A DNA stretch of 14,345 nucleotides from Thermoleophilaceae bacterium (GCA_016463365.1 JAEMRJ010000052.1:1-14345); one strand, 5' to 3'. Counted from the stretch's first letter, positions 1 through 7,440 are shown. A program made the numbers and translations. Notes: generated by a model from the letters alone, not told the origin.

Positions 1-45
1 TCTCTGGGGCGTCTGACATTGCGAGACGGGAGACTACCGAGGAGA

Positions 46-51
46 TAGTCT
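46..51 (+). promoter_or_regulatory. -10-like box, leaderless SRPBCC gene
   Basis: TAGTCT lies exactly 12 to 7 bases before the ATG at 58. This is the spacing expected when transcription starts on the A of the start codon. The same hexamer at the same distance precedes coaX. A GAGGAGA at 39-45 could instead be a distant Shine-Dalgarno site (12-base spacer). No convincing -35 box is visible. Confidence 0.5.
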
Positions 52-57
52 GGGCTG

Positions 58-534
58 ATGCCGAGTGGGGGATTCAGAGTGGCCGTTGACGAGTGGACCA
101 GCGCCGACGCCGGGCGTGCATGGGACGTCATCGTCCCGATCGACCTGACGACCGTCTTCACCGGGCTGAAGCCTGTGATTCCCGCCGTCGTCGCAGTTCG
201 CGAGCAGACCGGCAACTGGGATGCAGTCGGGCAGACGCGCAAGATCGATCTTGCCGACGGATCGCGCACCGGCGAGATCATCAACAGCTGCGACCGCCCC
301 GCACTGTTCACGTACACCGTCGGGCCCTTCAGCGGCCCAGTTGGCAAACTCGTTGACCGCGCCGAAGGCGAGTTCAAGTTCGAGCCGATGAGCGACGGTA
401 CCTACGTGCGCTGGACCTACGTGTGGCACCCCAGGCCCGGCGGCGCGCCGATCGTCTGGGTGCTGTCAAAAATCTGGCGAATCTACGCCCGGCGCAGCAT
501 TCTGGCGCTGGTCAAGCTTGCTGACGGCCGCTAG
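58..534 (+). CDS. SRPBCC / polyketide cyclase-like protein
   Basis: 158 residues, cytoplasmic, with no signal peptide or membrane helix. The layout fits the SRPBCC (START-like, polyketide cyclase/dehydrase) fold. An N-terminal strand (VAVDEW) runs into a helix (SADAGRAWDVI), then come antiparallel strands with the typical GQTRKIDLADGS and FTYTVGPF segments, then a strand with TYVRWTYVWHP, and a long C-terminal helix (WRIYARRSILALVKL). Such proteins bind small hydrophobic ligands; the ligand here cannot be read from the sequence. The ATG at 58 is chosen because TAGTCT sits at -12 to -7. A GTG at 79 preceded by GGGGGA is the alternative and would remove seven residues. Its TAG overlaps the greA stop in the palindrome CTAG. 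The family call is fairly secure, the function is not. Confidence 0.75.
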   Translation: MPSGGFRVAVDEWTSADAGRAWDVIVPIDLTTVFTGLKPVIPAVVAVREQTGNWDAVGQTRKIDLADGSRTGEIINSCDRPALFTYTVGPFSGPVGKLVDRAEGEFKFEPMSDGTYVRWTYVWHPRPGGAPIVWVLSKIWRIYARRSILALVKLADGR

Positions 535-1007
535 GCCTCGATCTTGGTGATCTTCAGCTGACGCTGCGGACCGCGCGGCACCGGCACCTTGACGATGTCG
601 TTGCGCTTGTGGCCGAGCAGGGCCTTGCCGATCGGCGACTCGGCCGAGAGCTTGCCCCCGAGCGGGTCCGCTTCTGAAGAGCCGACGATCTTGTACTTGA
701 CAGACTTTGAGGTCTTCTGATCCTTCAGGTGCACTGTTGTGCCGACCGAGACGTGCTCAGTGTCGAGGTGGGCCTCGTCGACGATCACGGCGTCACGGAC
801 ACGGTCCTCCAGCTGGGCGATACGGGCCTCGAGCATTGCCTGCTCGTTCTTGGCGGCGTCGTACTCGGCGTTCTCGGCGATCTCGCCGAAGTCGCGGGCT
901 TCCTTGATGCGTTCGGCGATTTCGCGCCGACCGCGTCCAGAAAGGTCCTCGATCTCGGTCTTGAGCTTCTCGTAGCCCTCGGCGGTGACGAATGATTCTT
1001 TGGCCAT
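531..1007 (-). CDS. greA: Transcription elongation factor GreA
   Basis: 158 residues, the usual GreA length. GreA enters the secondary channel of RNA polymerase and stimulates cleavage of backtracked RNA so that stalled complexes can resume. Residues 1-75 form the N-terminal coiled coil (TAEGYEKLKTEIEDL, IAERIKEARDFGEIAENAEYD). The C-terminal FKBP-like domain follows, with SVGTTVHL, EADPLGGKLSAESPIGKALLG and KVPVP. At the coiled-coil tip the usual aspartate of the GD(L/I)xENAEY motif is glutamate (E42); the second acidic residue (E45) is kept. The gene follows dus on the same strand after 73 bases and meets the SRPBCC gene tail to tail with a four-base overlap. There is no Shine-Dalgarno site, and TATACT lies 12-17 bases before the ATG. 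Identification is secure. Confidence 0.97.
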   Translation of the reverse strand: MAKESFVTAEGYEKLKTEIEDLSGRGRREIAERIKEARDFGEIAENAEYDAAKNEQAMLEARIAQLEDRVRDAVIVDEAHLDTEHVSVGTTVHLKDQKTSKSVKYKIVGSSEADPLGGKLSAESPIGKALLGHKRNDIVKVPVPRGPQRQLKITKIEA

Positions 1008-1018
1008 CAGAGCGCGCG

Positions 1019-1024
1019 AGTATA
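1019..1024 (-). promoter_or_regulatory. -10-like box upstream of greA
   Basis: On the minus strand this reads TATACT, the best -10 match in the window, at -17 to -12 from the greA ATG. A start about seven bases downstream would leave a leader of only about five bases. An inverted repeat at 1030-1060 covers where a -35 element would lie. Confidence 0.4.
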
Positions 1025-1029
1025 CAGAT

Positions 1030-1060
1030 TGACCACGGCCGCGTAGTAACCACGCGGTCA
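1030..1060. repeat. Inverted repeat over the greA promoter region
   Basis: The outer arms TGACC (1030-1034) and GGTCA (1056-1060) are perfect. Extended to nine bases each, they match at seven positions. Alternatively, the inner arms CCGCGT (1039-1044) and ACGCGG (1052-1057) pair perfectly around a seven-base loop. It lies between the dus stop and the greA -10-like box. It could be an operator, or a weak dus terminator hairpin, though there is no T-run. Function is unproven. Confidence 0.35.
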
Positions 1061-1080
1061 GTGCAATCGTGCTGCCGGGT

Positions 1081-2094
1081 TCAGGCTGCGGCGGGAATCA
1101 TGATCGCGCCGACAACCGCGCGTGCGGCGTCAAGCGAATCGGTCTTCTGCAGATCCTGATTTATCTCGTTGAGACGACTGCGCGTGAATGTCTCGGGATC
1201 GATCTCTTTGAAGCGGTCCAGGTACCAGGGATGAAATTTGCGCAGGTAGCGCGCGGCGCGCTCGTCCGACTCGAAGTGCTCGCCCGAACGGTCGATCACC
1301 CAGAGCCATTCAGCGATCACCTCTTCGTAGCTGGGCTGCCCCTCGCGCTCCCCGAGTACACGCTCGAACAGCCAAGGGTTTCCGAGCGCTCCGCGGGCCA
1401 GCAGGATCGCCTCTGCGCCGGTGATCTCTATCACCTTGTGGGCCTTTGCCTCGCTCATCAGACCACCACTGATCAACACGGGCAGATTGAGTGATTCGAC
1501 GACTTCGCGGGCGAGCTCGTAGTCCGGCAGTCCCTTGTGCTGCTGGCTGGCGTGGCGCGGATGAAAGGCAATCCCGGCGACGACGCCTTCTTGGGCCAAG
1601 CGCTCGGCCACGACCACTCCGGTCCGCTCGCCTGGCGTGATCCCCGGGCGCAGCTTCACCGTGACGGGCAGTCCGCTGCCCTCGGAAGCGGCGCGGGCAA
1701 CGTCCACCGCGAGCTGTGGGTCCTTCAAGAGCGCAGAGCCCGCACCGGTGCGACAGACCTTCTTGACCGGGCAGCCCATGTTCAGGTCGATCAGGTCCGC
1801 GCCGGCGTCGGCGACCATCGCCGCTGCCTCGCGCATGATTGCGGGGTCGGCACCAAAAAGCTGGATGCTGGTCGGTCCTTCGTCCGGGTGCAGCCGTAGA
1901 AACTCATTGCGCGTACGCTTGTCTCCGTAGGCGAGGCCGTGGCTCGAGATCATCTCCGAGACGGTCAGTCCGGCCCCGTAACGCTTGGCCTGCAGGCGCA
2001 CGAACCAGTTGCCGATCCCCGCCAACGGGGCAAGCAGAACGCGGTTTTCAACCTCTACGCCGCCGAGCGACCAGGATTCATTGAGTACGGACAT
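1081..2094 (-). CDS. dus: tRNA-dihydrouridine synthase (DusB/NifR3-like)
   Basis: 337 residues. The enzyme uses FMN and NADPH to reduce uridine to dihydrouridine in tRNA, in the cytoplasm. The TIM-barrel start VLLAPLAGIGNWFVRLQAKRYG is typical. The catalytic motif DLNMGCPVKKVCRTGAGSAL carries the conserved cysteine (C108), and KLRPGI follows. HPRHASQQHKG holds the conserved histidine/arginine RNA and FMN region. ISGGLMS and EAILLARGALGNPWLF form the phosphate-binding end of the barrel. The C-terminal helical domain (about residues 250-337, RKFHPWYL) is complete. The RNA specificity (A, B or C type) cannot be settled by eye; B is most likely from overall resemblance. TACCCT at -14 to -9 suggests a nearly leaderless start. 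The gene diverges from the CAP-domain gene and is followed by greA, as in the related genomes I know of. Confidence 0.93.
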   Translation of the reverse strand: MSVLNESWSLGGVEVENRVLLAPLAGIGNWFVRLQAKRYGAGLTVSEMISSHGLAYGDKRTRNEFLRLHPDEGPTSIQLFGADPAIMREAAAMVADAGADLIDLNMGCPVKKVCRTGAGSALLKDPQLAVDVARAASEGSGLPVTVKLRPGITPGERTGVVVAERLAQEGVVAGIAFHPRHASQQHKGLPDYELAREVVESLNLPVLISGGLMSEAKAHKVIEITGAEAILLARGALGNPWLFERVLGEREGQPSYEEVIAEWLWVIDRSGEHFESDERAARYLRKFHPWYLDRFKEIDPETFTRSRLNEINQDLQKTDSLDAARAVVGAIMIPAAA

Positions 2095-2102
2095 GTGTTT
2101 TC

Positions 2103-2108
2103 AGGGTA
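2103..2108 (-). promoter_or_regulatory. -10-like box upstream of dus
   Basis: On the minus strand this is TACCCT, nine bases before the dus ATG, in the 40-base gap shared with the divergent CAP-domain gene. The hexamer fits TANNNT but is otherwise weak. On the plus strand the overlapping TAGTGG (2107-2112) could serve the CAP-domain gene, with a short leader before the GTG at 2135. Confidence 0.3.
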
Positions 2109-2134
2109 GTGGCGATCTGGCCGATTCAACAAGG

Positions 2135-2704
2135 GTGAAGGCCGTACGACAACTCACGCTTGCCCTGCTGGCGGCGATGCTGCTGATCACGACCCCTGCG
2201 GGCGCGGCAAAATCGAAGCCCTGCAAGGACGCTTCGCTCGTGCCGACAAGCGCGGACCAGATGGTGCGCGTGCAGCGTGCGACGCGCTGCCTGGTCAGCC
2301 GGGAGCGCACCAGGCGTGGACTCAAGAGCCTGAAAGCCAATTCGCCGCTGCTGGAGGCTTCCGGGTGGCAGGCGCAGGACATGATCGAACACGAATACTT
2401 CGAGCACTCGCGCGCTGGCGGACCAGGATTCACAGACCGGATCCTGCGCTTCGGCTACGCCGAAGGCTCCGACGGCTACACGATCGGCGAGAACATCGCC
2501 TGGGCCAGTGCGCCGATCGCCACCCCGCGTCAGATCGTCAAGCTGTGGATGGCGTCTCCCCCGCATCGCAAGAACATTCTGACCCGCACGTATCGCGACC
2601 AGGCGGTCGCGGCTTTGTGGTCAGGCGGCGAAGTCGGGGGCGACTACTCAGACTCCGGCGGACCGTTCGTGATCTTCGTGAATCAGTTTGGCGCGCGGTT
2701 CTAG
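2135..2704 (+). CDS. Secreted CAP-domain (SCP/PR-1/YkwD-like) protein
   Basis: 189 residues from the GTG at 2135. That start gives a textbook Sec signal peptide: basic VKAVRQ, hydrophobic LTLALLAAMLLI, then TTPAGA with likely cleavage near A24. The mature part is one CAP domain. HEYFEH (86-91) is the first metal-site/CAP motif, GENIAWA (118-124) the second, WMASPPHRKNIL (138-149) the third, and FVNQFGARF the last strand. Cysteines C30 and C52 could pair near the N-terminus. Bacterial YkwD-type proteins are secreted or wall-associated and their activity is mostly unknown. An in-frame ATG at 2093 would overlap dus and put about 14 extra residues before the signal peptide, so I rejected it. No good ribosome site precedes the GTG. 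The gene is a single unit between divergent dus and the convergent large secreted protein. Confidence 0.88.
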   Translation: MKAVRQLTLALLAAMLLITTPAGAAKSKPCKDASLVPTSADQMVRVQRATRCLVSRERTRRGLKSLKANSPLLEASGWQAQDMIEHEYFEHSRAGGPGFTDRILRFGYAEGSDGYTIGENIAWASAPIATPRQIVKLWMASPPHRKNILTRTYRDQAVAALWSGGEVGGDYSDSGGPFVIFVNQFGARF

Positions 2705-2743
2705 GCTGAATTGCGCTTTCGTGATCGTCATTCAGTTCGGCGA

Positions 2744-2756
2744 GCGCCACCGGCGC
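2744..2756. terminator. Small hairpin between convergent genes
   Basis: GCGCC, three-base loop ACC, GGCGC: a perfect five-pair stem in the 59-base gap between the CAP-domain gene and the large secreted protein gene. There is no T-run on either strand, so a terminator role is only a guess from position. Confidence 0.25.
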
Positions 2757-2763
2757 AGATCGA

Positions 2764-5700
2764 TTAACAGCCCGTCAATGACACGACCTCCTGGACGCTG
2801 GGCCCAAAGCCCGCACGCGACCAGGCTCGGAAGTTGGTAACTGCAGTCTGCGGAAGCCCGACGGGTCCGTCCGCGCACGAGATGTCGCCGGGCGGGGCGA
2901 AGCGCAGGACATCACTCGTTAGTTGCTCACCGCTCGAATCGGTGCGCGGACCTGAAGTCAGATCCAGGACCATGCGTGAAATCGGGATGTCCGGAATCGA
3001 GTCAAACACGTAGCGCATCAGATCTGGGCACGTTTCTCCGCCGCCCATGTCGCAGTCGAAGAGCGAATCCTGATCGATGAACTGAAGATCGCCGCGCATC
3101 GCCACGTTGATCCCGCTGGGGTTGCCGCTCGTCCACTCGTTGAAATCAATTCCGATCCTGCCGCCGATACCGCCGCTCACCAGATACACCTGCCCGACCA
3201 GGGGAGAGTCGAACAGCGGGGACGTGACCGTCAGGGTTCCGATCTGCGATTGCGCTGGGCAGGTGGAAATGTCAAACTGCGGCGCACCGACTCCTGGAAT
3301 CGGATTTGGCAAGGCCGAGGAGGCACACTGATCCTCATTCGCGCCAAGAACTGACCGGTTGTACTCGATCTTCGCCGGCTCGGTGAACTCGATGGTCCGC
3401 GTGGTGCTGTGACCTGCAGGAAAATCAAGCGCGACCGTCATCCCGCTGGTTTCTCCAGGGATCGGGTTGCTTAGCACCTGAGTGAACGTCGGAGCATATG
3501 GCGGCGTCGCTGCGCTGCAGCCGAACGTTGTGTAGGCGCCGGGTGTCGCCGCGACGCCCGGCTGGCTCCCGCCGGATGCGACAGCGCTGCCGGTGAACGC
3601 GGTGGCGGTGCCGGCCGGAACTGCTCCTGCGGGCACGGTGCAGGCGCTCGGGTTGGTGAGGAGCGGATGAGACGGGGCGCCCGTGGACCCGAACAGCGTC
3701 AGCTCGAGCTCACGTATGTGTAGGCCCCTGGCGGAGAGTCCCCGCAGGCTGAGAACGGAATTTGTTGCATTTGCAGTGAATGAGATTCCGCCAGAGATCA
3801 TCGTGCCGGTGGGGAAACCATCGATTTCGAGGAACAGCGTCCGAGTGTCGCCGAACGTTTCTGGCGAACCGGCCTTGAAGTGGAGGGTCCCGGTGAGTGG
3901 CGTCAGCACCCCGTCCGGGTCGATCGTCAAGAGGCTTGCGACACCGATCTGAGAGTTCTGAGAGGAACACGGCGGCGTACCGAAGCTCACCAGGCAACCC
4001 GACCCTCCTCCGGCGGGCGCAATGTGCATTCCCTTCGGCAGGATCACCGTGGCTTCATCGACTGCGGAAACGCCACGAAATGACTCGGTGATCGTCAGAT
4101 CCGGATGCCGCGCCGCGACCCGGTCAGTTGAGCTGTAGGTGAGCGTTGCGCCGAAGGCGCCGGTGTCGACAAAGAAATTTCGCGTCGCCGGCGTCGGGTC
4201 CGAATCGCCCTGCGCGTTGAGTCCGCGCACTGAGAACGAGTGGGCCGCCGAGTCCGCAAGGGCGGACGCCGATGTGAACGGCGATACGCACAAGGCGAAC
4301 GGCTCCCCGTCGAATGAGCATTCGTGAGCGTCGCCGCCGGCAAACTCAAACGTGGGTGTGTCGTCATCCGTGATCGCCGGAGGCCCCGTCGTGATTTCTG
4401 TTTCAGGAACCGGGTTGGCCACTTCAAAAGTGGACTCGACAGCTGCACGGTGCCCGTGTTCGTCTTCACACGCGACGACGACGGTGTGTTGGCCCGGCGA
4501 ATACGGACCGAGTATGTCCAGATCCGTCGGCGTACAGCTCGTCTGGCTGACGTCGTTGACCTCGAAATCGAGCTGGACAGTTGGCGCATAGATCGTCGAG
4601 CCGTCGGCGGGAGTCACGATCGAGATGTCCGGTGCCGAAGTGTCGACCGTGAACGGAATCGTGCCAGGGGTCGACAGCCATGAGGGCGGTCCCCAGAGCC
4701 CCTCCCATCCGTTCTGTGTGACGACCGCCCACAACCAATGTTGCCCGTCAGGGATCGGCCCGAAGGTCTCTGGCGATTCGCACGGGCTGCGAATCCCGGC
4801 CGGCTCCGAAAGCGCATCGACAGCGCAGACTGCGACGCCTGGTGAATCCGGATAGACCTCGAAACTCAGCTCGACAGTCGAGCTGAGGATTGTCTGACCG
4901 GGCAACGGGCCACCGGTGATGACCACCATCGGTGACGCGCTGATTCCCGAAGTGCAGTCATTGAGGTTGTCGTCACCGTCAATTGACGAGCGATCGAAAG
5001 CGTCGCAGTAGAGGTCGTCGATTTCCCCGTCGCCCGCCGCGAAGGCGTCGCTTCCGGGACCGCCGACAAAGGCGTCCCGGCCCGCTTCGCCGACGAGCTG
5101 GTCGTCGCCGTCCTGGCCGGCCAAAACGTCGTCGCCGGGACCGCCGAAGAGTTGATCGTCGCCGGGACCGCTGCTGAGAACGTCATCGCCGGGACCGCCG
5201 AAGAGCCGGTCGTTGAGGTCGGCCGTCAGAACGTCATTTCCGTCGCCGCCATGAATCACGGCGTCGACCGGGGCCGCTACATCGATCTCATCATCGCCTG
5301 ATCCGCCGTTGATGTTCAAGACCGAGATCGCATGAGCTGGGCAGCTGATCGTGTGTTGATCTGTCGAGACACATGTGGCAGGCGGCGTGAGCGGGGTGCT
5401 CAGATCGCGGAAGATCAGCGAACCTGCCTCCTCGGTCACGGTCAGACGGTTGTCGACCGGCGCACGGGCCGGAGAGAGATCCGCAATGCCCAGTTGGCCC
5501 GGAACGTCAGTCTCGACCGCTGCTGCTGGCGGCACGTACTCGATCGTGGCGCTGGCCGAGCCGACGTTGCCGCGGGGATCCAGGCAACTCACAGAAATCA
5601 CGTTTGCGCCCTGCGTGAGCGAAATCGTCTCGCCCGACGTGCGCGTGCAGCTGCTGACCGTGCCTGAATCGTCGGTCGCAGTGAACTGAAGCTCCGCAGT

Positions 5701-6462
5701 TGACGAAGACGTGGCGCTTGCGTCCTGTGGCGACGAGATCGACACGATCGGGCCAGTCGAGTCGCAACCGGTTGCCGCGAACGATGCCGTTCTTGTCGCG
5801 GTAGCACTGCGATACGAGACCGCAGTTGCGACTGCCTGCGACGCTGCGCAACTGCTTGGATTGCGCACGAGCGGACCGGAGCCGGCTGGCGTCGTCGTGC
5901 GGTTGTAGTGGAGTGTGATGTTGTTCAAGTTGGTGCCGACCGGAAACAGACCGAACAGCGAGAGCGAGCGCGGCAACCCGGACAGTCGCAAGCTTGTGGT
6001 GCTCCCAGAGACTGTGATCGCCTGCTTCAAGAAGGTCTTTCCGAACTCAGATGTACGAATCACCGCGCCGATCGAGTTAGACGACGCGAGCGCGTAGAGG
6101 GAGCCGGTTGAGGTGCCCTCGAACAGCGTGAGCGGCCCCAGTGTCAAGCCCGCGGAAGCACGGATCGTCCCCACCAGGCTGGCGGCGGGACAACGATCAA
6201 GCAGGAAGAGCGAGCTGCTGCATCTGGACGCCGCAGCCGCAAGGTCGTAGGTCATGCCCGGCGGCAGACTCAGGGTGAGATCTCGCAGGTCGTCACCACC
6301 GGTGGCGACAGGCGAAATCGAAGCCGTCAGCGCCGAGCCGGTGTCCGCACTGGTGGGCGCGGCGCTGAACCCGAAGCTGCTGATGCTGAAAGACGCGTGA
6401 GCTGACGCGGGAAGTGCCATCGCGACGATGACCGAGGCGACAAATCCGAGAAACCGGGCCAT
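2764..6462 (-). CDS. Large secreted multidomain protein: Ig-like and RTX repeats
   Basis: 1232 residues from the ATG at 6462. Residues 1-23 are a Sec signal peptide (MARFLGFVASVIVAMALPAS, AHA cleavage site). About 24-233 is a beta-rich domain (LSLPPGM, RCPAASLVGT, NPSSC). About 234-313 is an Ig-like domain. A linker follows, then RTX calcium-binding nonapeptides at about 386-475, an acidic tail with Cys, three Ig-like modules at about 508-768 (STPAD-type ends such as VDTSAPDISIVTPADGS), and two more copies of the first domain type at about 769-983 and 984-1232. No sortase motif, C-terminal helix or catalytic motif is visible. Probably a surface or matrix protein binding calcium; the real role is unknown. 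GGGGGA lies seven bases before the chosen start. ATG 6477 and ATG 6513 (GGAG three bases before) are in-frame alternatives. By eye it uses more A/T-ending codons than its neighbours. Confidence 0.8.
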   Translation of the reverse strand: MARFLGFVASVIVAMALPASAHASFSISSFGFSAAPTSADTGSALTASISPVATGGDDLRDLTLSLPPGMTYDLAAAASRCSSSLFLLDRCPAASLVGTIRASAGLTLGPLTLFEGTSTGSLYALASSNSIGAVIRTSEFGKTFLKQAITVSGSTTSLRLSGLPRSLSLFGLFPVGTNLNNITLHYNRTTTPAGSGPLVRNPSSCAASQAVATAVSYRSATATRTASFAATGCDSTGPIVSISSPQDASATSSSTAELQFTATDDSGTVSSCTRTSGETISLTQGANVISVSCLDPRGNVGSASATIEYVPPAAAVETDVPGQLGIADLSPARAPVDNRLTVTEEAGSLIFRDLSTPLTPPATCVSTDQHTISCPAHAISVLNINGGSGDDEIDVAAPVDAVIHGGDGNDVLTADLNDRLFGGPGDDVLSSGPGDDQLFGGPGDDVLAGQDGDDQLVGEAGRDAFVGGPGSDAFAAGDGEIDDLYCDAFDRSSIDGDDNLNDCTSGISASPMVVITGGPLPGQTILSSTVELSFEVYPDSPGVAVCAVDALSEPAGIRSPCESPETFGPIPDGQHWLWAVVTQNGWEGLWGPPSWLSTPGTIPFTVDTSAPDISIVTPADGSTIYAPTVQLDFEVNDVSQTSCTPTDLDILGPYSPGQHTVVVACEDEHGHRAAVESTFEVANPVPETEITTGPPAITDDDTPTFEFAGGDAHECSFDGEPFALCVSPFTSASALADSAAHSFSVRGLNAQGDSDPTPATRNFFVDTGAFGATLTYSSTDRVAARHPDLTITESFRGVSAVDEATVILPKGMHIAPAGGGSGCLVSFGTPPCSSQNSQIGVASLLTIDPDGVLTPLTGTLHFKAGSPETFGDTRTLFLEIDGFPTGTMISGGISFTANATNSVLSLRGLSARGLHIRELELTLFGSTGAPSHPLLTNPSACTVPAGAVPAGTATAFTGSAVASGGSQPGVAATPGAYTTFGCSAATPPYAPTFTQVLSNPIPGETSGMTVALDFPAGHSTTRTIEFTEPAKIEYNRSVLGANEDQCASSALPNPIPGVGAPQFDISTCPAQSQIGTLTVTSPLFDSPLVGQVYLVSGGIGGRIGIDFNEWTSGNPSGINVAMRGDLQFIDQDSLFDCDMGGGETCPDLMRYVFDSIPDIPISRMVLDLTSGPRTDSSGEQLTSDVLRFAPPGDISCADGPVGLPQTAVTNFRAWSRAGFGPSVQEVVSLTGC
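5038..5199 (-). repeat. RTX nonapeptide array in the secreted protein
   Basis: Six contiguous nine-residue units: GGPGDDVLS, SGPGDDQLF, GGPGDDVLA, GQDGDDQLV, GEAGRDAFV, GGPGSDAFA. Two outlying units (GGSGDDEID and GGDGNDVLT) lie upstream in the protein. They match the GGxGxDxLx calcium beta-roll consensus. The DNA also repeats: gccgggaccg starts at 5134, 5161 and 5188, an exact 27-base period, and a 27-base unit recurs at 5125-5151 and 5179-5205 with one mismatch. This indicates recent tandem duplication. Confidence 0.9.
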
Positions 6463-6534
6463 TCGAGAATCCCCCATACTTCTTGACGCAGCCGGAGTTC
6501 CGAGAGCCAACATTGTCTCCGGCGATTCAAATCC

Positions 6535-6540
6535 AGTCTA
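6535..6540 (-). promoter_or_regulatory. -10-like box upstream of the secreted protein
   Basis: TAGACT on the minus strand, in the 133-base gap after coaX, which is the longest gap in the window. Transcription from here would give a leader of about 66 bases to the ATG at 6462, or about 15 to the ATG at 6513. No clear -35 box. Nothing else is convincing in 6463-6595 apart from a weak imperfect hairpin just after the coaX stop. Confidence 0.3.
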
Positions 6541-6595
6541 ATGATCTGAAGCCACCGTTTGGGGACTATCGATTAGGCAAGAAAGCTTCTGCTTC

Positions 6596-7363
6596 TCAGC
6601 GCGCGTTGCGCTCGTGGATCAGACGCAGCCCGGTCAGCGTGAGCATGTCGTCGGTCAGCTCGACGGAGTCGCAGAACGGAACGATATGGCTGGACAGTCC
6701 GCCCGTTGCGATCACCTGCAGCTCGTCGCCGAGTTCATCGCGCAGTCGTTCGACGATTCCGTCGATCTGCGCGGCAAATCCGTAGATCACCCCCGACTGG
6801 ATCGCTTCGAGCGTCGTACGGCCGATCAGACGCTCGGGCTCGGTCAGTTCGACCTGCGGCAGCTTTGCGGCACGCTCGGTCAGGGCATTGAGCGAAATCT
6901 CGACGCCGGGAGCGATGATGCCGCCGAGGTACTCGCCGGCCGGGCTGATCGCGTCGAAGGTGATCGCTGTCCCGAAGTCCACCACCACGCAGGGGCCGCC
7001 CAGGCGGTCGTAGGCAGCAACAGCGTTGACCAGGCGGTCCGCGCCCAGCTCGCGTGGATTCTCGACGCGAATCGGCATACCGGTCTTCAGGCCCGGCCCG
7101 ACAACCAGGCTCTGCTCGCCCAGGTAGCGCTCGGTCATCTCGACGTACTCGGGCACGACTTTCGGCACCGTGCTGCTGATGATCACATCGTCGATGTCGT
7201 CGAAACTGAGCCGGCGCAGCGCGAGCAGGTTGGTGTAGGTCGAGGCGAGTTCGTCCGCCGTGACGTCGCGCTCGGTGGTCAGACGCCAGTGCTCGAGCAG
7301 GCTGCCGTTCTGAAAGGCGCCGAGGTGAGTCTGGGTGTTGCCGATGTCCACTGCCAGGAGCAT
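6596..7363 (-). CDS. coaX: Type III pantothenate kinase
   Basis: 255 residues, the usual length. It phosphorylates pantothenate with ATP to 4'-phosphopantothenate, the first step of coenzyme A synthesis, in the cytoplasm. It belongs to the ASKHA (actin-like) fold. The phosphate-1 motif DIGNTQTHLG (6-15) carries D6. SSTVP (63-67), the pantothenate-binding GADR (107-110, with D109 as the expected general base), the phosphate-2 motif DFGTAITFD (129-137), GGIIAPG (147-153) and the adenosine motif ATGG (219-222) all follow in order. The family differs from CoaA-type kinases in lacking CoA feedback inhibition and needing a monovalent cation. TAGTCT at -12 to -7 indicates a leaderless start. It diverges from the GST-like gene across 77 bases. 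Identification is secure. Confidence 0.96.
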   Translation of the reverse strand: MLLAVDIGNTQTHLGAFQNGSLLEHWRLTTERDVTADELASTYTNLLALRRLSFDDIDDVIISSTVPKVVPEYVEMTERYLGEQSLVVGPGLKTGMPIRVENPRELGADRLVNAVAAYDRLGGPCVVVDFGTAITFDAISPAGEYLGGIIAPGVEISLNALTERAAKLPQVELTEPERLIGRTTLEAIQSGVIYGFAAQIDGIVERLRDELGDELQVIATGGLSSHIVPFCDSVELTDDMLTLTGLRLIHERNAR

Positions 7364-7369
7364 GCGCGC

Positions 7370-7375
7370 AGACTA
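7370..7375 (-). promoter_or_regulatory. -10-like box, leaderless coaX
   Basis: TAGTCT on the minus strand at -12 to -7 from the coaX ATG, with no Shine-Dalgarno site between. The hexamer and its distance are identical to those of the SRPBCC gene at 46-51. The -35 region is unremarkable. Confidence 0.5.
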
Positions 7376-7425
7376 ATCGGTGACGCCACGGCAGAAGCCT
7401 GACTGTGCGATGATCCGCCAGTTCC

Positions 7426-7434
7426 GGAGGAGGG
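7426..7434 (+). promoter_or_regulatory. Strong ribosome-binding site of the GST-like gene
   Basis: GGAGGAGGG ends six bases before the ATG at 7441. This is the strongest Shine-Dalgarno match in the window and fixes the start. It contrasts with the leaderless look of most neighbouring genes. Confidence 0.8.
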
Positions 7435-7440
7435 AATCCC

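Noticed and set aside
64..75. GGGGGATTC shared by the 5' end of the SRPBCC gene and the leader of the large secreted protein gene (6467-6475 on the minus strand)
   Set aside because: Short, found twice only. In one case it is probably coding, in the other a ribosome site, so it is likely chance.
2093..2134. ATG at 2093 as the start of the CAP-domain protein
   Set aside because: It overlaps dus and puts polar residues before an otherwise perfect signal peptide beginning at the GTG at 2135. Not fully excluded.
5038..5205. Possible CRISPR or tandem satellite from the 27-base periodicity
   Set aside because: The period is that of nine-codon RTX units in frame within a long gene, and there are no spacer-like unique segments.
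6580..6595. Possible terminator after coaX (AGAAGC, AGAA, GCTTTCT on the minus strand)
   Set aside because: The stem is imperfect, AT-rich and not followed by a T-run; too weak to list as a feature.
6614..7402. Open frame of 262 codons opposite coaX
   Set aside because: coaX has every family motif in the other strand; this frame shows none and is a shadow.
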